Positions 31,236-42,298 of a stretch of DNA of 64,000 nt are shown in pieces. A program made the position numbers and the translations under genes. Numbering within the stretch: position 1 is the first letter of the stretch; every line of letters starts with the position of its first letter. The stretch is from Cordylochernes scorpioides. Its lineage: Eukaryota > Arthropoda > Arachnida > Pseudoscorpiones > Chernetidae. Below the pieces are notes generated by a model. The model worked only from the letters and a program-made list of their open reading frames with translations, was not told where the DNA came from and did not search any database. Location of the stretch: NCBI GenBank assembly GCA_030710605.1, contig CP092869.1, positions 13,461,295 through 13,525,294 of the forward strand, given 5' to 3'.

Positions 31236-31676
31236 CAACAACAAAGGAAGAACTAGTTGTATGACTTCCAACTAACTATAACGGAGTGTATAGATAGCTG
31301 GAAGTCATACACCTAGTTCTCCTTTTGAAGGGCATATTAGCCCGAAAACTAGAGAAATGCAAATAGTAAAAGAAACTTGGCCTTGAATTTTGCTTGTTGA
31401 TTTTTTAAAACTAAAAGTAAACACTACATATAATGCATTCTGTTTGCTGAGGATGGTATCATTCGGCGCTTTTTTCTGTGAATCTATAGGACGGATTTCT
31501 ATAATTAGAGAACTGAAGATGTAAGCCATCAAATGCAGAGAGACTCCATGATTACAATAGTGTTAGCGATCTGGAAGATTAAATGAATGAAATCGCTGGG
31601 GACATTCATCACTGATAAGTCAAACCATCCCAATTACGTATTTTACCATTAAAGAAGATATAGGTTTTGCTCTTCA

Positions 31677-32030
31677 TTGGAAAATGGGTGCCGTTGCCAG
31701 GTTAGTCACCTTGGAAACGTACCAGAATTTGGTCAAATATTCCAAGGGTCCAGGGGGGACCGCAGGGAGGTGTGGTCGGACTTCTCTCCCCTCCCAAATA
31801 CAATACATCCAGATGGCACAAGAACCTATAGGACATGCAACAACTGTCCTGGTGTGGAACTAACACCTACTCACATATTCTCATTCCCAGTAATGCCCGC
31901 AGCCTTTGAGAAAATTGACATGGACCCAGAGCAGCAGCTTTACACACCCAAGATAGTGGACATTGCTGCTGCTGTGATAGAGATGTATGGAGACATCTGA
32001 GGCTCTTCCTTGGACACAACAACAACAACC
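31677..32030 (+). pseudogene. LINE ORF2 C-terminal fragment
   Basis: A 107-residue frame (31677-32000) ending in a zinc-knuckle-like region: YRTCNNCPGVELTPTHIFSF carries C-x2-C and H, but the final cysteine expected after HIFS is F. Such segments follow the RNase H domain of non-LTR retrotransposons. The first ~45 residues look frameshifted, as GNVPEFGQIFQGSRGDRREV is not LINE-like. A (CAA)n tail follows the stop. The same family gave the array at 30727-31235; its relative is at 58360-58713. Confidence 0.6.
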
Positions 32031-32937
32031 ATTAAAGAACTGAAGATGAAAGCCATCATGTTGCAAGCAGACTCTATGATTGCAATATTAGCGTGATCTG
32101 CTAGATTTAAATTAGTGAAATCGTTTAAAAGTTTCACCACTAAGCCAAGCCTTCACAATTCTCTTTCATTTTCAGTTTACTAATCAAAGTAGTGTGGAAT
32201 ACAATAAATCTCTATTTCTAATTCTTTTTACAGAAATATATGGCTGAATAAATTCTTTATTAACCTTTAAGTGCATTCTCCAAACTGACTTGACATGGAT
32301 AAACGCCGCATTCATAACGAATTTCTATTTAAACATCCCATAATTATGCACATTGGGTAAATGAAGATATGGAAACGTGTGAAGTGTATGATTCACCCAC
32401 TGTAGGCATCTCCCAACTCAATCGTTTTACCCCAAGTCCTACCCTCGACTTGCCTCTACCAACTAATGGGGCAAGAAACATGAATCATCATGACTCATCA
32501 CAAAGGTACTCCGTGTGTGCATTTTTATTATTTCATTTTCCATGGAATAATTTATCTTCTGTGACGCCCCCTCCATCTGTGTCCTTGATTGTCCTTTCCA
32601 TGCTTGTGCTGTTTCTTCATCTTATCCTTTCGCCAAATACCTAAATAATAAGCAGCTTCATGAAGGTCTTCATTCTGATGGGTTCGTTTGCTGTTGATGG
32701 TACTGTGACAGTCAGACTTAGCTTCAGATATGATCGTTCCTAGCATGGAAAACAGACAACTTGGCTTCTGATTCTAACATGGATTCAGACATAGCTGTTG
32801 GTTTGTAGGGCTTACCTTTAATAGTGGTACATCATTTCACCATTCGCTCAGTATCGTCATTGGGTAGCTTCACTCCTTCTTAAGAGCAATGCCTTGTTTC
32901 TTTCAATTCCTTCTCTTTGAGAAGTGAAAACTATAAG

Positions 32938-33112
32938 GTTATCACAAAAGTTCGTGTATTTCTTATTACTTGGCGAATAATATTATTACGGCGAATACAT
33001 AATAATACAATTACTGTATACATAATACAAAGACATTATACATAACGGCGAATAATATTGGCATTTCAATTTTTTGCGTTTACGAAATTTTGGGGCAGCC
33101 TTGTATATGAAA
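32938..33112. mobile_element. Family-F MITE inside the duplicated segment
   Basis: About 175 bp, AAGGTTATCACAAAAGTTCG...GGCGAATAATATTATTACGG...GGCAGCCTTGTA. Uninterrupted copy showing the normal size of the family; its counterpart is 62728-62905. Confidence 0.65.
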
Positions 33113-33147
33113 GAATGACATCACAAGATATATATTATACTAGATAG

Positions 33148-33487
33148 CTCTTCTTCTTCTTTCTTATCTCCACTCAATCATATTAGGGTGTCAAGCTTGT
33201 AAAGCTTGAGATCATGATTGGGTGAATAGAATGCATCTGCTTTTGTCATTAAGACTGGGAGCACTACTCAGTGGCAGACCGACTTAGCTCCAAAAGAAAT
33301 GGCTGCCTCTGACATGAGGAACAGACGCCATGTGCAGCCGCTCCTAACATGGAGTACAAACGCTGCACAATCTGTATCCCTGGAGCCCTTACAGGATACT
33401 ATCAGCCGGGCCAGCTGAGCCCAGGTTTTTTAGTGAGCTTGTTACTGCTCCCCCTCCTCCTTTTTCATCAGGGCTTGGGACCAGATA
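33148..33487 (+). repeat. Dispersed repeat (family B), copy 3
   Basis: Full-length form, CTTCTTTCTTATCTCCACTC to TTTTTCATCAGGGCTTGGGA; counterpart in the second segmental copy is 62941-63260. Confidence 0.7.
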
Positions 33488-33867
33488 GCTCTGAAGTAGT
33501 ATAGTAAATACGTAGGTAAAAGCTTGATAGGTTTCTATTGATAATAATGTAATCAGATCTTTAATTTTGTGTGATTTGTGTTCTTTACTCTTTGACATAC
33601 ATCATAATGGACTTTTTATCAGGATTTGCCAAAGATGATGTTGTATCACATTCTCTTATTCAGCCACTACGTAAGAGTGATACATAAAATGCATTGTTCT
33701 GACGCACTATTATAAAGTTGCGTTGGTACTTATAAATATCATCCTTCCGTCAAATTCCGTCGAATGCATTCCTGCCTACCATCGGCCCTCTCAACCTCAT
33801 CAGATTAAATACCTTTTTGACCAATTCGACCGATTTCATGACTCTCGTGGGATGTTACAAAATTGAA

Positions 33868-33935
33868 GTCGCCTCTGTACTGATAAGAGACATACAGCCC
33901 GAAACTATTGTTTAAAAGTTACTAGCTTTAGTCTG
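33868..33935 (+). ncRNA. Degenerate hammerhead-ribozyme-like motif
   Basis: CTGATAA (33880-33886), a possible stem II and GAAA (33901-33904) follow the type-I hammerhead order, and the flanks match the better motif at 34388-34445 (GTCGCCTCTGTA versus GCCGTCCCTGTA). The catalytic CTGATGA has an A in place of the conserved second G (G8, the general acid in hammerheads), so cleavage is not expected. The copy at 63642-63709 has the same change. Confidence 0.45.
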
Positions 33936-34387
33936 AATTAGCCAAAACGGCTGTTATAGCCATTCTATTACTCAACCTGTAGGTTCTAAACAAGGATAAA
34001 TGTCTTGTTTTTATGCATTTTTACATAGGAGGAGACGTTCTTCCTCGCTTATGTAGATATTCCACCAAATTCTTATACAAACACAACTATCAAAAATGAA
34101 AATGACATATCCTGACCAGGAGCACATGGGCTTTACAGAAGGCAGAGTGCCATCTGGTGGAACAGAAATCAACTAAACATTGATTTAGCCTGTTCCTTGA
34201 TATTTGGCCAACTCAAATTTCTTGATAAATCAAGAAAAGCCATCCACGAACTATAAACATGAATATCATCTTTCTGAAACTTCATGTTGTAATCTTCCCT
34301 GAAAATCTTCCCTTGCTACTTGACCAGCTTAAACACCTGTATGGTAAATTTGACAGAATTCATAACTCCTCTTGTAGAATGAAATCG

Positions 34388-34445
34388 AAGCCGTCCCTGT
34401 ACTGATGAGATCCAAAGACCGAAACCATGGTATACAAGTTAGCTT
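34388..34445 (+). ncRNA. Hammerhead-ribozyme-like motif, type I
   Basis: Conserved core CTGATGA (34402-34408), stem II GATC/GACC with one mismatch and a CAAA loop, GAAA (34421-34424), a tiny stem III (CCATGG), the cleavage triplet GTA (34430-34432) and a stem I TGTA/TACA extended by AAGC/GCTT across an internal loop. The minute stem III is typical of hammerheads in Penelope-like retroelements. The stem II mismatch may weaken it. No reverse transcriptase lies nearby. Confidence 0.5.
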
Positions 34446-34948
34446 TTTGTCTGAATTTGCTAACACTGGTATTGTGACTCATCTTTATCATCATTAGTAA
34501 TGTTTTCCATTAGGGTGCTAATATTGTGGCGAAGAAATAATTTATTATTTAATTTAATATTATTCAACGAAAATATTCAACAGATTATAAAATATATATA
34601 TTACTCTGTATTTGTAAAGTTATCTTAAAAATATTTCTTTGCTTGCTTGTTCAAGATTCCCTGGCTGTAGATAGTTTTGTTGAGTCGTTGATATTTGTCG
34701 ACTGGTCGTGGTGACGTCATCAATAAATACTTTCACACCTTCAGATATACAAAGACTTGATTTCTACGCTACAATATAATGCATCGTACTTGGCATATTT
34801 AAAGGAAGAGATGCCTCTTTCGATACATGATTATCATCTTAGTTCAACTTTATGTTATACATACAACTATAATAAAAAATTCACAATTCTCTCAATATCA
34901 CTTATGCGCCAAAGAATTGTGCTGAACATAAATAAGCTGATTGATATC

Positions 34949-35300
34949 TTCTTCTTCTTTCTTATCTCCAATCAATCATATTAGGGTATCAAGTTGTGAC
35001 CCTTGATGGTGTCTGTTTGACAACCACTGGGTGAAGTAGAATGCCTTTGTCATTAAGACTGGGAGCACTACTCAGTGGCAGGCCGACTGAGCTCCAAAAG
35101 AAATGGCCGCCTCTGACATGAAGAACAGACACCATGCGAAGCTGCTCCTAACATGGAGTACAAACACTGCTCATCCTATGTATCTGGATTTGGGGCCCTT
35201 GCAGGGTACTATCAGCTGGGCCAGCTGAACCCAGGTTTTTTAGTGAGCTTGTTACTACTCTCCCTCCTCCTTTTTCATCCGGGCTTGGGACCGGTGAAGG
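34949..35300 (+). repeat. Dispersed repeat (family B), copy 4
   Basis: CTTCTTTCTTATCTCCAATC to CATCCGGGCTTGGGACCGG. Most divergent full-length copy (GAAGCTGCTCC for GCAGCCGCTCC). The 75-residue frame inside is the same leucine-rich stretch as in the other copies, with indels. Confidence 0.65.
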
Positions 35301-35487
35301 CGGAGTTGCTGATTGATATGAAGTTCATCAAAACATTTGATGTTTGTAAATCTCTTTTTTTAAGTTTTAAAGTTCTCTGAAATAATGTTGTTCTAACTAC
35401 GAAGCCTTGTTCTGACGCAGTGGCCGATTCGCTCTGGAAATAGACAATGTTTACCTAATCCACTTTAGCTTATGTTTCTCTCACCAG

Positions 35488-38388
35488 CTAAATACAGATG
35501 TCGAGGTTACTGGGTCCTATATATTGTATTAAACTTACTTCATTGCTGGTTCTGGTGGATTCCTTTATACCATGAGAAAATATTGGCTTGTTAGAGAATC
35601 CTCCAAAGGTATAAGTGATTTTGGAAAAAGTTGAGTATATTGGTTTAAAAGGTTTTGGTTCATTGGACAGGAATGGGTGAATTAGTTGAGAAGATCTAGG
35701 CTCATTGGACAGGGATGGGTGAATTTGTTGAGGAGGTCTAGGCTCATTGGACAGATATGGGTGAATTAGTTGAGAAGATCTAGGCTCATTGGACAGATAT
35801 GGGTGAATTAGTTGAGAAGGTCTAGGTTCATTGGGCAGGAATGGGTGAATTAGTTGAGAAGGTCTAGGCTCATTGGGCAGGAATGGGTGAATTAGTTGAG
35901 AAGGTCTAAGCTCATTGGGCAGGAATGGGTGAATTAGTTGAGAAGGTCTAGGTTCATTGGGCAGGAATGGGTGAATTAGTTGAGAAGGTCTAGGTTCATT
36001 GGATAGGAATGGGTGAATTAGTTGAGAAGGTCTAGGCTCATTGGGCAGGAATGGGTGAATTAGTTGAGAAGGTCTAGGCTCATTGGGCAGGAATGGTGGA
36101 ATAAGTTGAGAAGGTCTAGGTTCATTGGGCAGGAATGGGTGAATTAGTTGAGAAGGTCTAGGTTCATTGGATAGGAATGGGTGAATTAGTTGAGAAGGTC
36201 TAGGCTCATTGGGCAGGAATGGGTGAATTAGTTGAGAAGGTCTAGGTTCATTGGGCAGGAATGGGTGAATTAGTTGAGAAGGTCTAGGTTCATTGGATAG
36301 GAATGGGTGAATTAGTTGAGAAGGTCTAGGCTCATTGGGCAGGAATGGGTGAATTAGTTGAGAAGGTCTAGGCTCATTGGACAGATATGGGTGAATTAGT
36401 TGAGAAGGTCTAGGTTCATTGGGCAGGAATGGGTGAATTAGTTGAGAAGGTCTAGGCTCATTGGGCAGGAATGGGTGAATTAGTTGAGAAGGTCTAGGCT
36501 CATTGGGCAGGAATGGGTGAATTAGTTGAGAAGGTCTAGGTTCATTGGGCAGGAATGGGTGAATTATTCGAGAAGGTCTAGACTCATTGGGCAGGAATGG
36601 GTGAATTATTCTAGAAGGTCTAGGTTCATTGGGCAGATATGGGTGAGTTTGTTGAGGAGGTCTAGGTTCATTGGGCAGGAATGGGTGAATTAGTTGAGAA
36701 GGTCTAGGCTCATTGGGCAGGAATGGGTGAATTAGTTGAGAAGGTCTAGGACAATTGGGCAGGAATGGGTGAATTAGTTGAGAAGGTCTAGGCTCATTGG
36801 GCAGGAATGGGTCAATTAGTTGAGAAGGTCTAGGCTCATTGGGCAGGAATGGGTGAATTAGTTGAGAAGGTCTAGGACAATTGGGCAGGAATGGGTGAAT
36901 TAGTTGAGAAGGTCTAGACTCATTGGGCAAGAATGGGTGAATTAGTTGAGAAGGTCTAGGCTCATTGGGCAGGAATGGGTCAATTAGTTGAGAAGGTCTA
37001 GGCTCATTGGGCAGGAATGGGTGAATTAGTTGAGAAGGTCTAGACTCATTGGGCAAGAATGGGTGAATTAGTTGAGAAGGTCTAGGCTCATTGGGCAGGA
37101 ATGGGTGAATTAGTTGAGAAGGTCTAGGCTTATTGGACAGATATGGGTGAATTAGTTGAGAAGGTCTAGGACAATTGGGCAGGAATGGGTGAATTAGTTG
37201 AGAAGGTCTAGGCTCATTGGGCAGGAGTGGGTGAATTAATTGAGAAGGTCTAGGCTCATTGGTCAGATATGGGTGAATTAGTTGAGAAGGTCTAGGCTCA
37301 TTGGGCAGGAATGGGTGAATTAGTTGAGAAGGTCTAGACTCATTGGGCAAGAATGGGTGAATTAGTTGAGAAGGTCTAGGCTCATTGGGCAGGAATGGGT
37401 GAATTAGTTGAGAAGGTCTAGACTCATTGGGCAAGAATGGGTGAATTAGTTGAGAAGGTCTAGGCTCATTGGGCAGGAATGGGTCAATTAGTTGAGAAGG
37501 TCTAGGCTCATTGGGCAGGAATGGGTGAATTAGTTGAGAAGGTCTAGACTCATTGGGCAAGAATGGGTGAATTAGTTGAGAAGGTCTAGGCTCATTGGGC
37601 AGGAATGGGTGAATTAGTTGAGAAGGTCTAGGCTTATTGGACAGATATGGGTGAATTAGTTGAGAAAGTCTAGGCTCATTGGGCAGAAATGGGTGAATTA
37701 GTTGAGAAGGTCTAGGACAATTGGGCAGGAATGGGTGAATTAGTTGAGAAGGTCTAGGCTCATTGGGCAGGAGTGGGTGAATTAATTGAGAAGGTCTAGG
37801 CTCATTGGTCAGATATGGGTCAATTAGTTGAGAAGGTCTAGGCTCATTGGTCAGATATGGGTGAATTAGTTGAGAAGGTCTAGACTCATTGGGCAGGAAT
37901 GGATGAATTAGTTGAGAAGCTCTAGGCTCATTGGGCAGGAATGGGTGAATTAGTTGAGAAGGTCTAGGTTCATTGGGCAGGAATGGGTGAATTAGTTGAG
38001 AAGGTCTAGGCTCATTGGGCAGATATGGGTGAATTAGTTGAGAAAGTCTATGTTCATTGGGAAGATATGGGTCAATTAGTTGAGAAGGTCTAGGCTCATT
38101 GGGCAGGAATGGGTGAATTAGTTGAGAAGGTCTAGGCTCATTGGGCAGGAATGGGTGAATTAGTTGAGAAGGTCTAGGTTCATTGGGCAGGAATGGGTGA
38201 ATTAGTTGAGAAGGTCTAGGCTCATTGGGCAGATATGGGTGAATTAGTTGAGAATGTCTAGGCTCATTGGACAGGAATGGGTGAATTAGTTGAGAATGTC
38301 TAGGCTCATTGGACAGGAATGGGTGAGTTAGTTGAGAAAGTCTAGGCTTATTGGGCAGGAATGGGTGAATTAGTTGAGACGGCCTTGG
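35488..38388 (-). CDS. Long open frame through the 42-bp satellite (hypothetical; 967 codons stop-to-stop)
   Basis: The minus frame is open from the TAA at 38389-38391 down to a stop at 35488. It consists of ~65 repeats of PNEPRPSQLIHPFL plus a unique C-terminal tail of ~55 residues (SKITYTFGGFSNKPIFSHG and on to NLDICI). There is no ATG near its start; the first non-ATG candidate is TTG at 37560. Variation among units includes amino-acid changes (E to C, P to S, H to D), and the unit simply lacks stops in this one frame. Conservation of phase may therefore be passive. In favour of coding: the repeat passes in frame into non-repetitive sequence, and none of ~69 units has acquired a stop. Against: no start, no signal peptide, and a stop at each 2,100-bp block edge. 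A second frame of 700 codons (40488-38389) repeats the situation. Confidence 0.25.
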   Translation of the reverse strand, partial: PRPSQLIHPFLPNKPRLSQLTHPFLSNEPRHSQLIHPFLSNEPRHSQLIHPYLPNEPRPSQLIHPFLPNEPRPSQLIHPFLPNEPRPSQLIHPFLPNEPRPSQLIDPYLPNEHRLSQLIHPYLPNEPRPSQLIHPFLPNEPRPSQLIHPFLPNEPRASQLIHPFLPNESRPSQLIHPYLTNEPRPSQLIDPYLTNEPRPSQLIHPLLPNEPRPSQLIHPFLPNCPRPSQLIHPFLPNEPRLSQLIHPYLSNKPRPSQLIHPFLPNEPRPSQLIHPFLPNESRPSQLIHPFLPNEPRPSQLIDPFLPNEPRPSQLIHPFLPNESRPSQLIHPFLPNEPRPSQLIHPFLPNESRPSQLIHPFLPNEPRPSQLIHPYLTNEPRPSQLIHPLLPNEPRPSQLIHPFLPNCPRPSQLIHPYLSNKPRPSQLIHPFLPNEPRPSQLIHPFLPNESRPSQLIHPFLPNEPRPSQLIDPFLPNEPRPSQLIHPFLPNESRPSQLIHPFLPNCPRPSQLIHPFLPNEPRPSQLIDPFLPNEPRPSQLIHPFLPNCPRPSQLIHPFLPNEPRPSQLIHPFLPNEPRPPQQTHPYLPNEPRPSRIIHPFLPNESRPSRIIHPFLPNEPRPSQLIHPFLPNEPRPSQLIHPFLPNEPRPSQLIHPFLPNEPRPSQLIHPYLSNEPRPSQLIHPFLPNEPRPSQLIHPFLSNEPRPSQLIHPFLPNEPRPSQLIHPFLPNEPRPSQLIHPFLSNEPRPSQLIHPFLPNEPRPSQLIPPFLPNEPRPSQLIHPFLPNEPRPSQLIHPFLSNEPRPSQLIHPFLPNEPRPSQLIHPFLPNELRPSQLIHPFLPNEPRPSQLIHPFLPNEPRPSQLIHPYLSNEPRSSQLIHPYLSNEPRPPQQIHPSLSNEPRSSQLIHPFLSNEPKPFKPIYSTFSKITYTFGGFSNKPIFSHGIKESTRTSNEVSLIQYIGPSNLDICI

Positions 38389-40590
38389 TTAATTGGGCAG
38401 GAATGGGTGAATTAGTTGAGAAGGTCTAGGCTTATTGGGCAGGAATGGGTGAATTAGTTGAGAAGGTCTAGGCTCATTGGACAGATATGGGTGAATTAGT
38501 TGAGAAGGTCTAGGTTCATTGGGCAGGAATGGGTGAATTAGTTGAGAAGGTCTAGGCTCATTGGGCAGGAATGGGTGAATTAGTTGAGAAGGTCTAGGCT
38601 CATTGGGCAGGAATGGGTGAATTAGTTGAGAAGGTCTAGGTTCATTGGGCAGGAATGGGTGAATTATTCGAGAAGGTCTAGACTCATTGGGCAGGAATGG
38701 GTGAATTATTCTAGAAGGTCTAGGTTCATTGGGCAGATATGGGTGAGTTTGTTGAGGAGGTCTAGGTTCATTGGGCAGGAATGGGTGAATTAGTTGAGAA
38801 GGTCTAGGCTCATTGGGCAGGAATGGGTGAATTAGTTGAGAAGGTCTAGGACAATTGGGCAGGAATGGGTGAATTAGTTGAGAAGGTCTAGGCTCATTGG
38901 GCAGGAATGGGTCAATTAGTTGAGAAGGTCTAGGCTCATTGGGCAGGAATGGGTGAATTAGTTGAGAAGGTCTAGGACAATTGGGCAGGAATGGGTGAAT
39001 TAGTTGAGAAGGTCTAGACTCATTGGGCAAGAATGGGTGAATTAGTTGAGAAGGTCTAGGCTCATTGGGCAGGAATGGGTCAATTAGTTGAGAAGGTCTA
39101 GGCTCATTGGGCAGGAATGGGTGAATTAGTTGAGAAGGTCTAGACTCATTGGGCAAGAATGGGTGAATTAGTTGAGAAGGTCTAGGCTCATTGGGCAGGA
39201 ATGGGTGAATTAGTTGAGAAGGTCTAGGCTTATTGGACAGATATGGGTGAATTAGTTGAGAAGGTCTAGGACAATTGGGCAGGAATGGGTGAATTAGTTG
39301 AGAAGGTCTAGGCTCATTGGGCAGGAGTGGGTGAATTAATTGAGAAGGTCTAGGCTCATTGGTCAGATATGGGTGAATTAGTTGAGAAGGTCTAGGCTCA
39401 TTGGGCAGGAATGGGTGAATTAGTTGAGAAGGTCTAGACTCATTGGGCAAGAATGGGTGAATTAGTTGAGAAGGTCTAGGCTCATTGGGCAGGAATGGGT
39501 GAATTAGTTGAGAAGGTCTAGACTCATTGGGCAAGAATGGGTGAATTAGTTGAGAAGGTCTAGGCTCATTGGGCAGGAATGGGTCAATTAGTTGAGAAGG
39601 TCTAGGCTCATTGGGCAGGAATGGGTGAATTAGTTGAGAAGGTCTAGACTCATTGGGCAAGAATGGGTGAATTAGTTGAGAAGGTCTAGGCTCATTGGGC
39701 AGGAATGGGTGAATTAGTTGAGAAGGTCTAGGCTTATTGGACAGATATGGGTGAATTAGTTGAGAAAGTCTAGGCTCATTGGGCAGAAATGGGTGAATTA
39801 GTTGAGAAGGTCTAGGACAATTGGGCAGGAATGGGTGAATTAGTTGAGAAGGTCTAGGCTCATTGGGCAGGAGTGGGTGAATTAATTGAGAAGGTCTAGG
39901 CTCATTGGTCAGATATGGGTCAATTAGTTGAGAAGGTCTAGGCTCATTGGTCAGATATGGGTGAATTAGTTGAGAAGGTCTAGACTCATTGGGCAGGAAT
40001 GGATGAATTAGTTGAGAAGCTCTAGGCTCATTGGGCAGGAATGGGTGAATTAGTTGAGAAGGTCTAGGTTCATTGGGCAGGAATGGGTGAATTAGTTGAG
40101 AAGGTCTAGGCTCATTGGGCAGATATGGGTGAATTAGTTGAGAAAGTCTATGTTCATTGGGAAGATATGGGTCAATTAGTTGAGAAGGTCTAGGCTCATT
40201 GGGCAGGAATGGGTGAATTAGTTGAGAAGGTCTAGGCTCATTGGGCAGGAATGGGTGAATTAGTTGAGAAGGTCTAGGTTCATTGGGCAGGAATGGGTGA
40301 ATTAGTTGAGAAGGTCTAGGCTCATTGGGCAGATATGGGTGAATTAGTTGAGAATGTCTAGGCTCATTGGACAGGAATGGGTGAATTAGTTGAGAATGTC
40401 TAGGCTCATTGGACAGGAATGGGTGAGTTAGTTGAGAAAGTCTAGGCTTATTGGGCAGGAATGGGTGAATTAGTTGAGACGGCCTTGGTTAATTGGGCAG
40501 GAATGGGTGAATTAGTTGAGAAGGTCTAGGCTTATTGGGCAGGAATGGGTGAATTAGTTGAGAAGGTCTAGGCTCATTGGGCAGATATGG
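35657..40590 (-). repeat. 42-bp satellite (~117 units) with a 2,100-bp duplicated block
   Basis: Unit GAATGGGTGAATTAGTTGAG followed by AAGGTCTAGGCTCATTGGGC and AG, with strict 42-bp phase. Unit variants (GATATGG, GACAATTGG, GGAGTGGGTGAATTAATTG, GAATTATTC/TGAG) allow blocks to be followed. 36361-38460 and 38461-40560 (50 units each) read the same, line for line, with no difference I could see, and the block before (36301-36360 versus 38401-38460) differs by one base. On the minus strand the unit encodes 14 residues (PNEPRPSQLIHPFL). Confidence 0.95.
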
Positions 40591-40737
40591 GAACTGGCAG
40601 TCGAGGCTCGTCCGCAAAAACAAAACGGTGTCAATTAGGGGTATAATGGCCTTTGTTCGGCCTGCCCAAGCGAGACGGTCATCTAACGACGACCAGACCG
40701 TGCGACTTCTGAATGAAGCTTCAATGTATTTTATCAT
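40489..40737 (-). CDS. Short ATG frame entering the satellite (hypothetical)
   Basis: Starts with ATG at 40737, reads ~50 unique residues (MIKYIEASFRSRTVWSSLDD at the start, then AGRTKAIIPLIDTVLFLRTS) and joins the PNEPRPSQLIHPFL repeats in frame, stopping at the TAA of the block boundary (40489-40491). It could be the original upstream end of whatever sequence the satellite grew from. The DNA is GC-richer than its surroundings. No family recognised. The plus-strand frame opposite is equally long, so coding is unproven. Confidence 0.25.
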   Translation of the reverse strand: MIKYIEASFRSRTVWSSLDDRLAWAGRTKAIIPLIDTVLFLRTSLDCQFPYLPNEPRPSQLIHPFLPNKPRPSQLIHPFLPN

Positions 40738-41211
40738 TTGGATGCTGAGATGGCTTCTTTACCATTCATACCTATTGGACTCAGTTCCGAAGATCAGGTG
40801 TTGTTTGGAAGTTGACTCAGAAAGATTCCTCTGAGGATAGTGCCAGCAAGTCACTGAAACTTCTGGAGTTACATAAATCATTGATTGATGTGTTGTATTA
40901 GATTTAGGGTTGGAATGGATCTTGTCAAAGTTATAATAGATCCTTTACTTAAAGATCACTACTTCACTCTGTATGTTTCACTAGAACGTGTTGATTGGAA
41001 AAGAACGAAGCCTATGCTCATGTAGATAGAGGTCTTAATTCGATAATTCAATCCCCTGTCACAAATTAAGACGAAAACATCAGGCATTCAAAGAGGAGTT
41101 TCTTTAAAAAATAAATTAATATAACTCTCTAGCTTCCGTATCTGAAGGCCCTTTTTTTTCAAGAACAAGATAAAAATGATGATAAACAATTCACTTTATT
41201 ATCATTATATT

Positions 41212-41396
41212 GCCACGTGGAAAATTAGGGAAGACAAAAACTTCAGGAGTAGACAATAATTTATTTCATGCAAGGACAAACTATGAATGGTAAACAAAAG
41301 ATAGGCCACGAAGGAAAATTATAGAGTAGCAAAATATAAACATAAAAATGACCACTCTGTTAATAAAATTAATAAATACTTTGTTACAATATTGTT
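41212..41396. mobile_element. Short dispersed element (family G), copy
   Basis: TTGCCACGTGGAAAATTAGG...AAATACTTTGTTACAAT, matching 13920-14110 with indels. It sits between CTCTCTAGCTTCCGTATCTG (41129) and its near-complement GTAAGCTAGAGAG (41433), an inverted pair recalling Penelope-type junctions. Bases 41500-41900 have inverted TAAATAAATGCATATATTA motifs (41670; 41794) and a CGGGCGTTGCCCGGGTC box shared in kind with 56462. Confidence 0.5.
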
Positions 41397-41941
41397 ATCA
41401 TATTTTCCTTGTAGAAGGGCTTTCAATCCTGTAAGCTAGAGAGATAATCATATACTTTTTAAGGATACTCATCTTCGGAAATGTCTGATGTTTTCGCATT
41501 AATAAATTCTATATACAGTTACGAGCGTCATTTCTCATCGGCCTCTGTCACCGTTTGCTTTTTTTTTTGGAATGGCGCCCTCCTATTGGTCGGCTACGAT
41601 CACGCCACCTTTGCCCCCCCACTCGCTTTTTCGTTTTTGTAACTATTGTGTTGGAGCGGGTCGCTCCTTAAATAAATGCATATATTAGGCAATAACTAAA
41701 TGGAATCCTCTCTTTCCTTTTCCCAGTAAGAGACGCCTACGGAAGCCAACAGTACATAGACAGATAAAGCACATAGGCTATAGTTATTAACTAATATATG
41801 CATTTATTAAAGGCGCCAAATTTATAATTGTAACAAATAGTATTTGAATAAAAACATTCAATCGGGTAAAACACGGGCGTTGCCCGGGTCATTCGGCTAG
41901 TGATTTTATATTCACGAGTGAATTTTACACGGTGGATTCTA

Positions 41942-42075
41942 TGGCCACAGGATATGCATCGGACCTGGAGACTGTTGGACTCTGCGCTACCTGGAGTATA
42001 GGAGATACTTCTATGTTTCCTTCCTGTGGTGAATCTGTATAAGACCGTTGGTCTTAATAAAGCTGTATGTGTGTA
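41942..42075 (+). mobile_element. 3' end of a (TG)n-tailed retroelement (family C)
   Basis: GGCCACAGGATATGCATCGG...GGAGTATAGGAG...TATAAGACCGTTGGTCTTAA, TAAAG and TG-rich tail. A longer copy than 25065-25175. Confidence 0.55.
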
Positions 42076-42298
42076 TATTTACAAGCAAACTTATTAAATT
42101 TACTTCAATTTGGCGAAAATAAATCCGGGTAATTTACTTTAGTTTTACAGACGCCCAAACTTTTTAGCGGATGTAAGCAATTGATATATAATGTTTAAGT
42201 ACCAAATTGAGCTATGCTCTAGACATACTTTTCTTGTTTAGTTCAAATATCGTTGTCTAAACAGACTTATGGATTCTGATAAAAAGCAGTACTGGGAT

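Larger units (their letters stand above)
32199..34231. repeat. Segmental duplication, copy 1
   Basis: About 2 kb collinear with 62012-64000 and highly similar, with small indels (offset drifts from 29,813 to 29,769). It includes the same nested insertions: a family-F MITE (32938-33112), a family-B repeat (33148-33487) and a degenerate hammerhead motif (33880-33904). Both copies therefore arose after those insertions. Copy 2 starts exactly at an assembly gap. No intact gene is seen in either. Confidence 0.85.
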
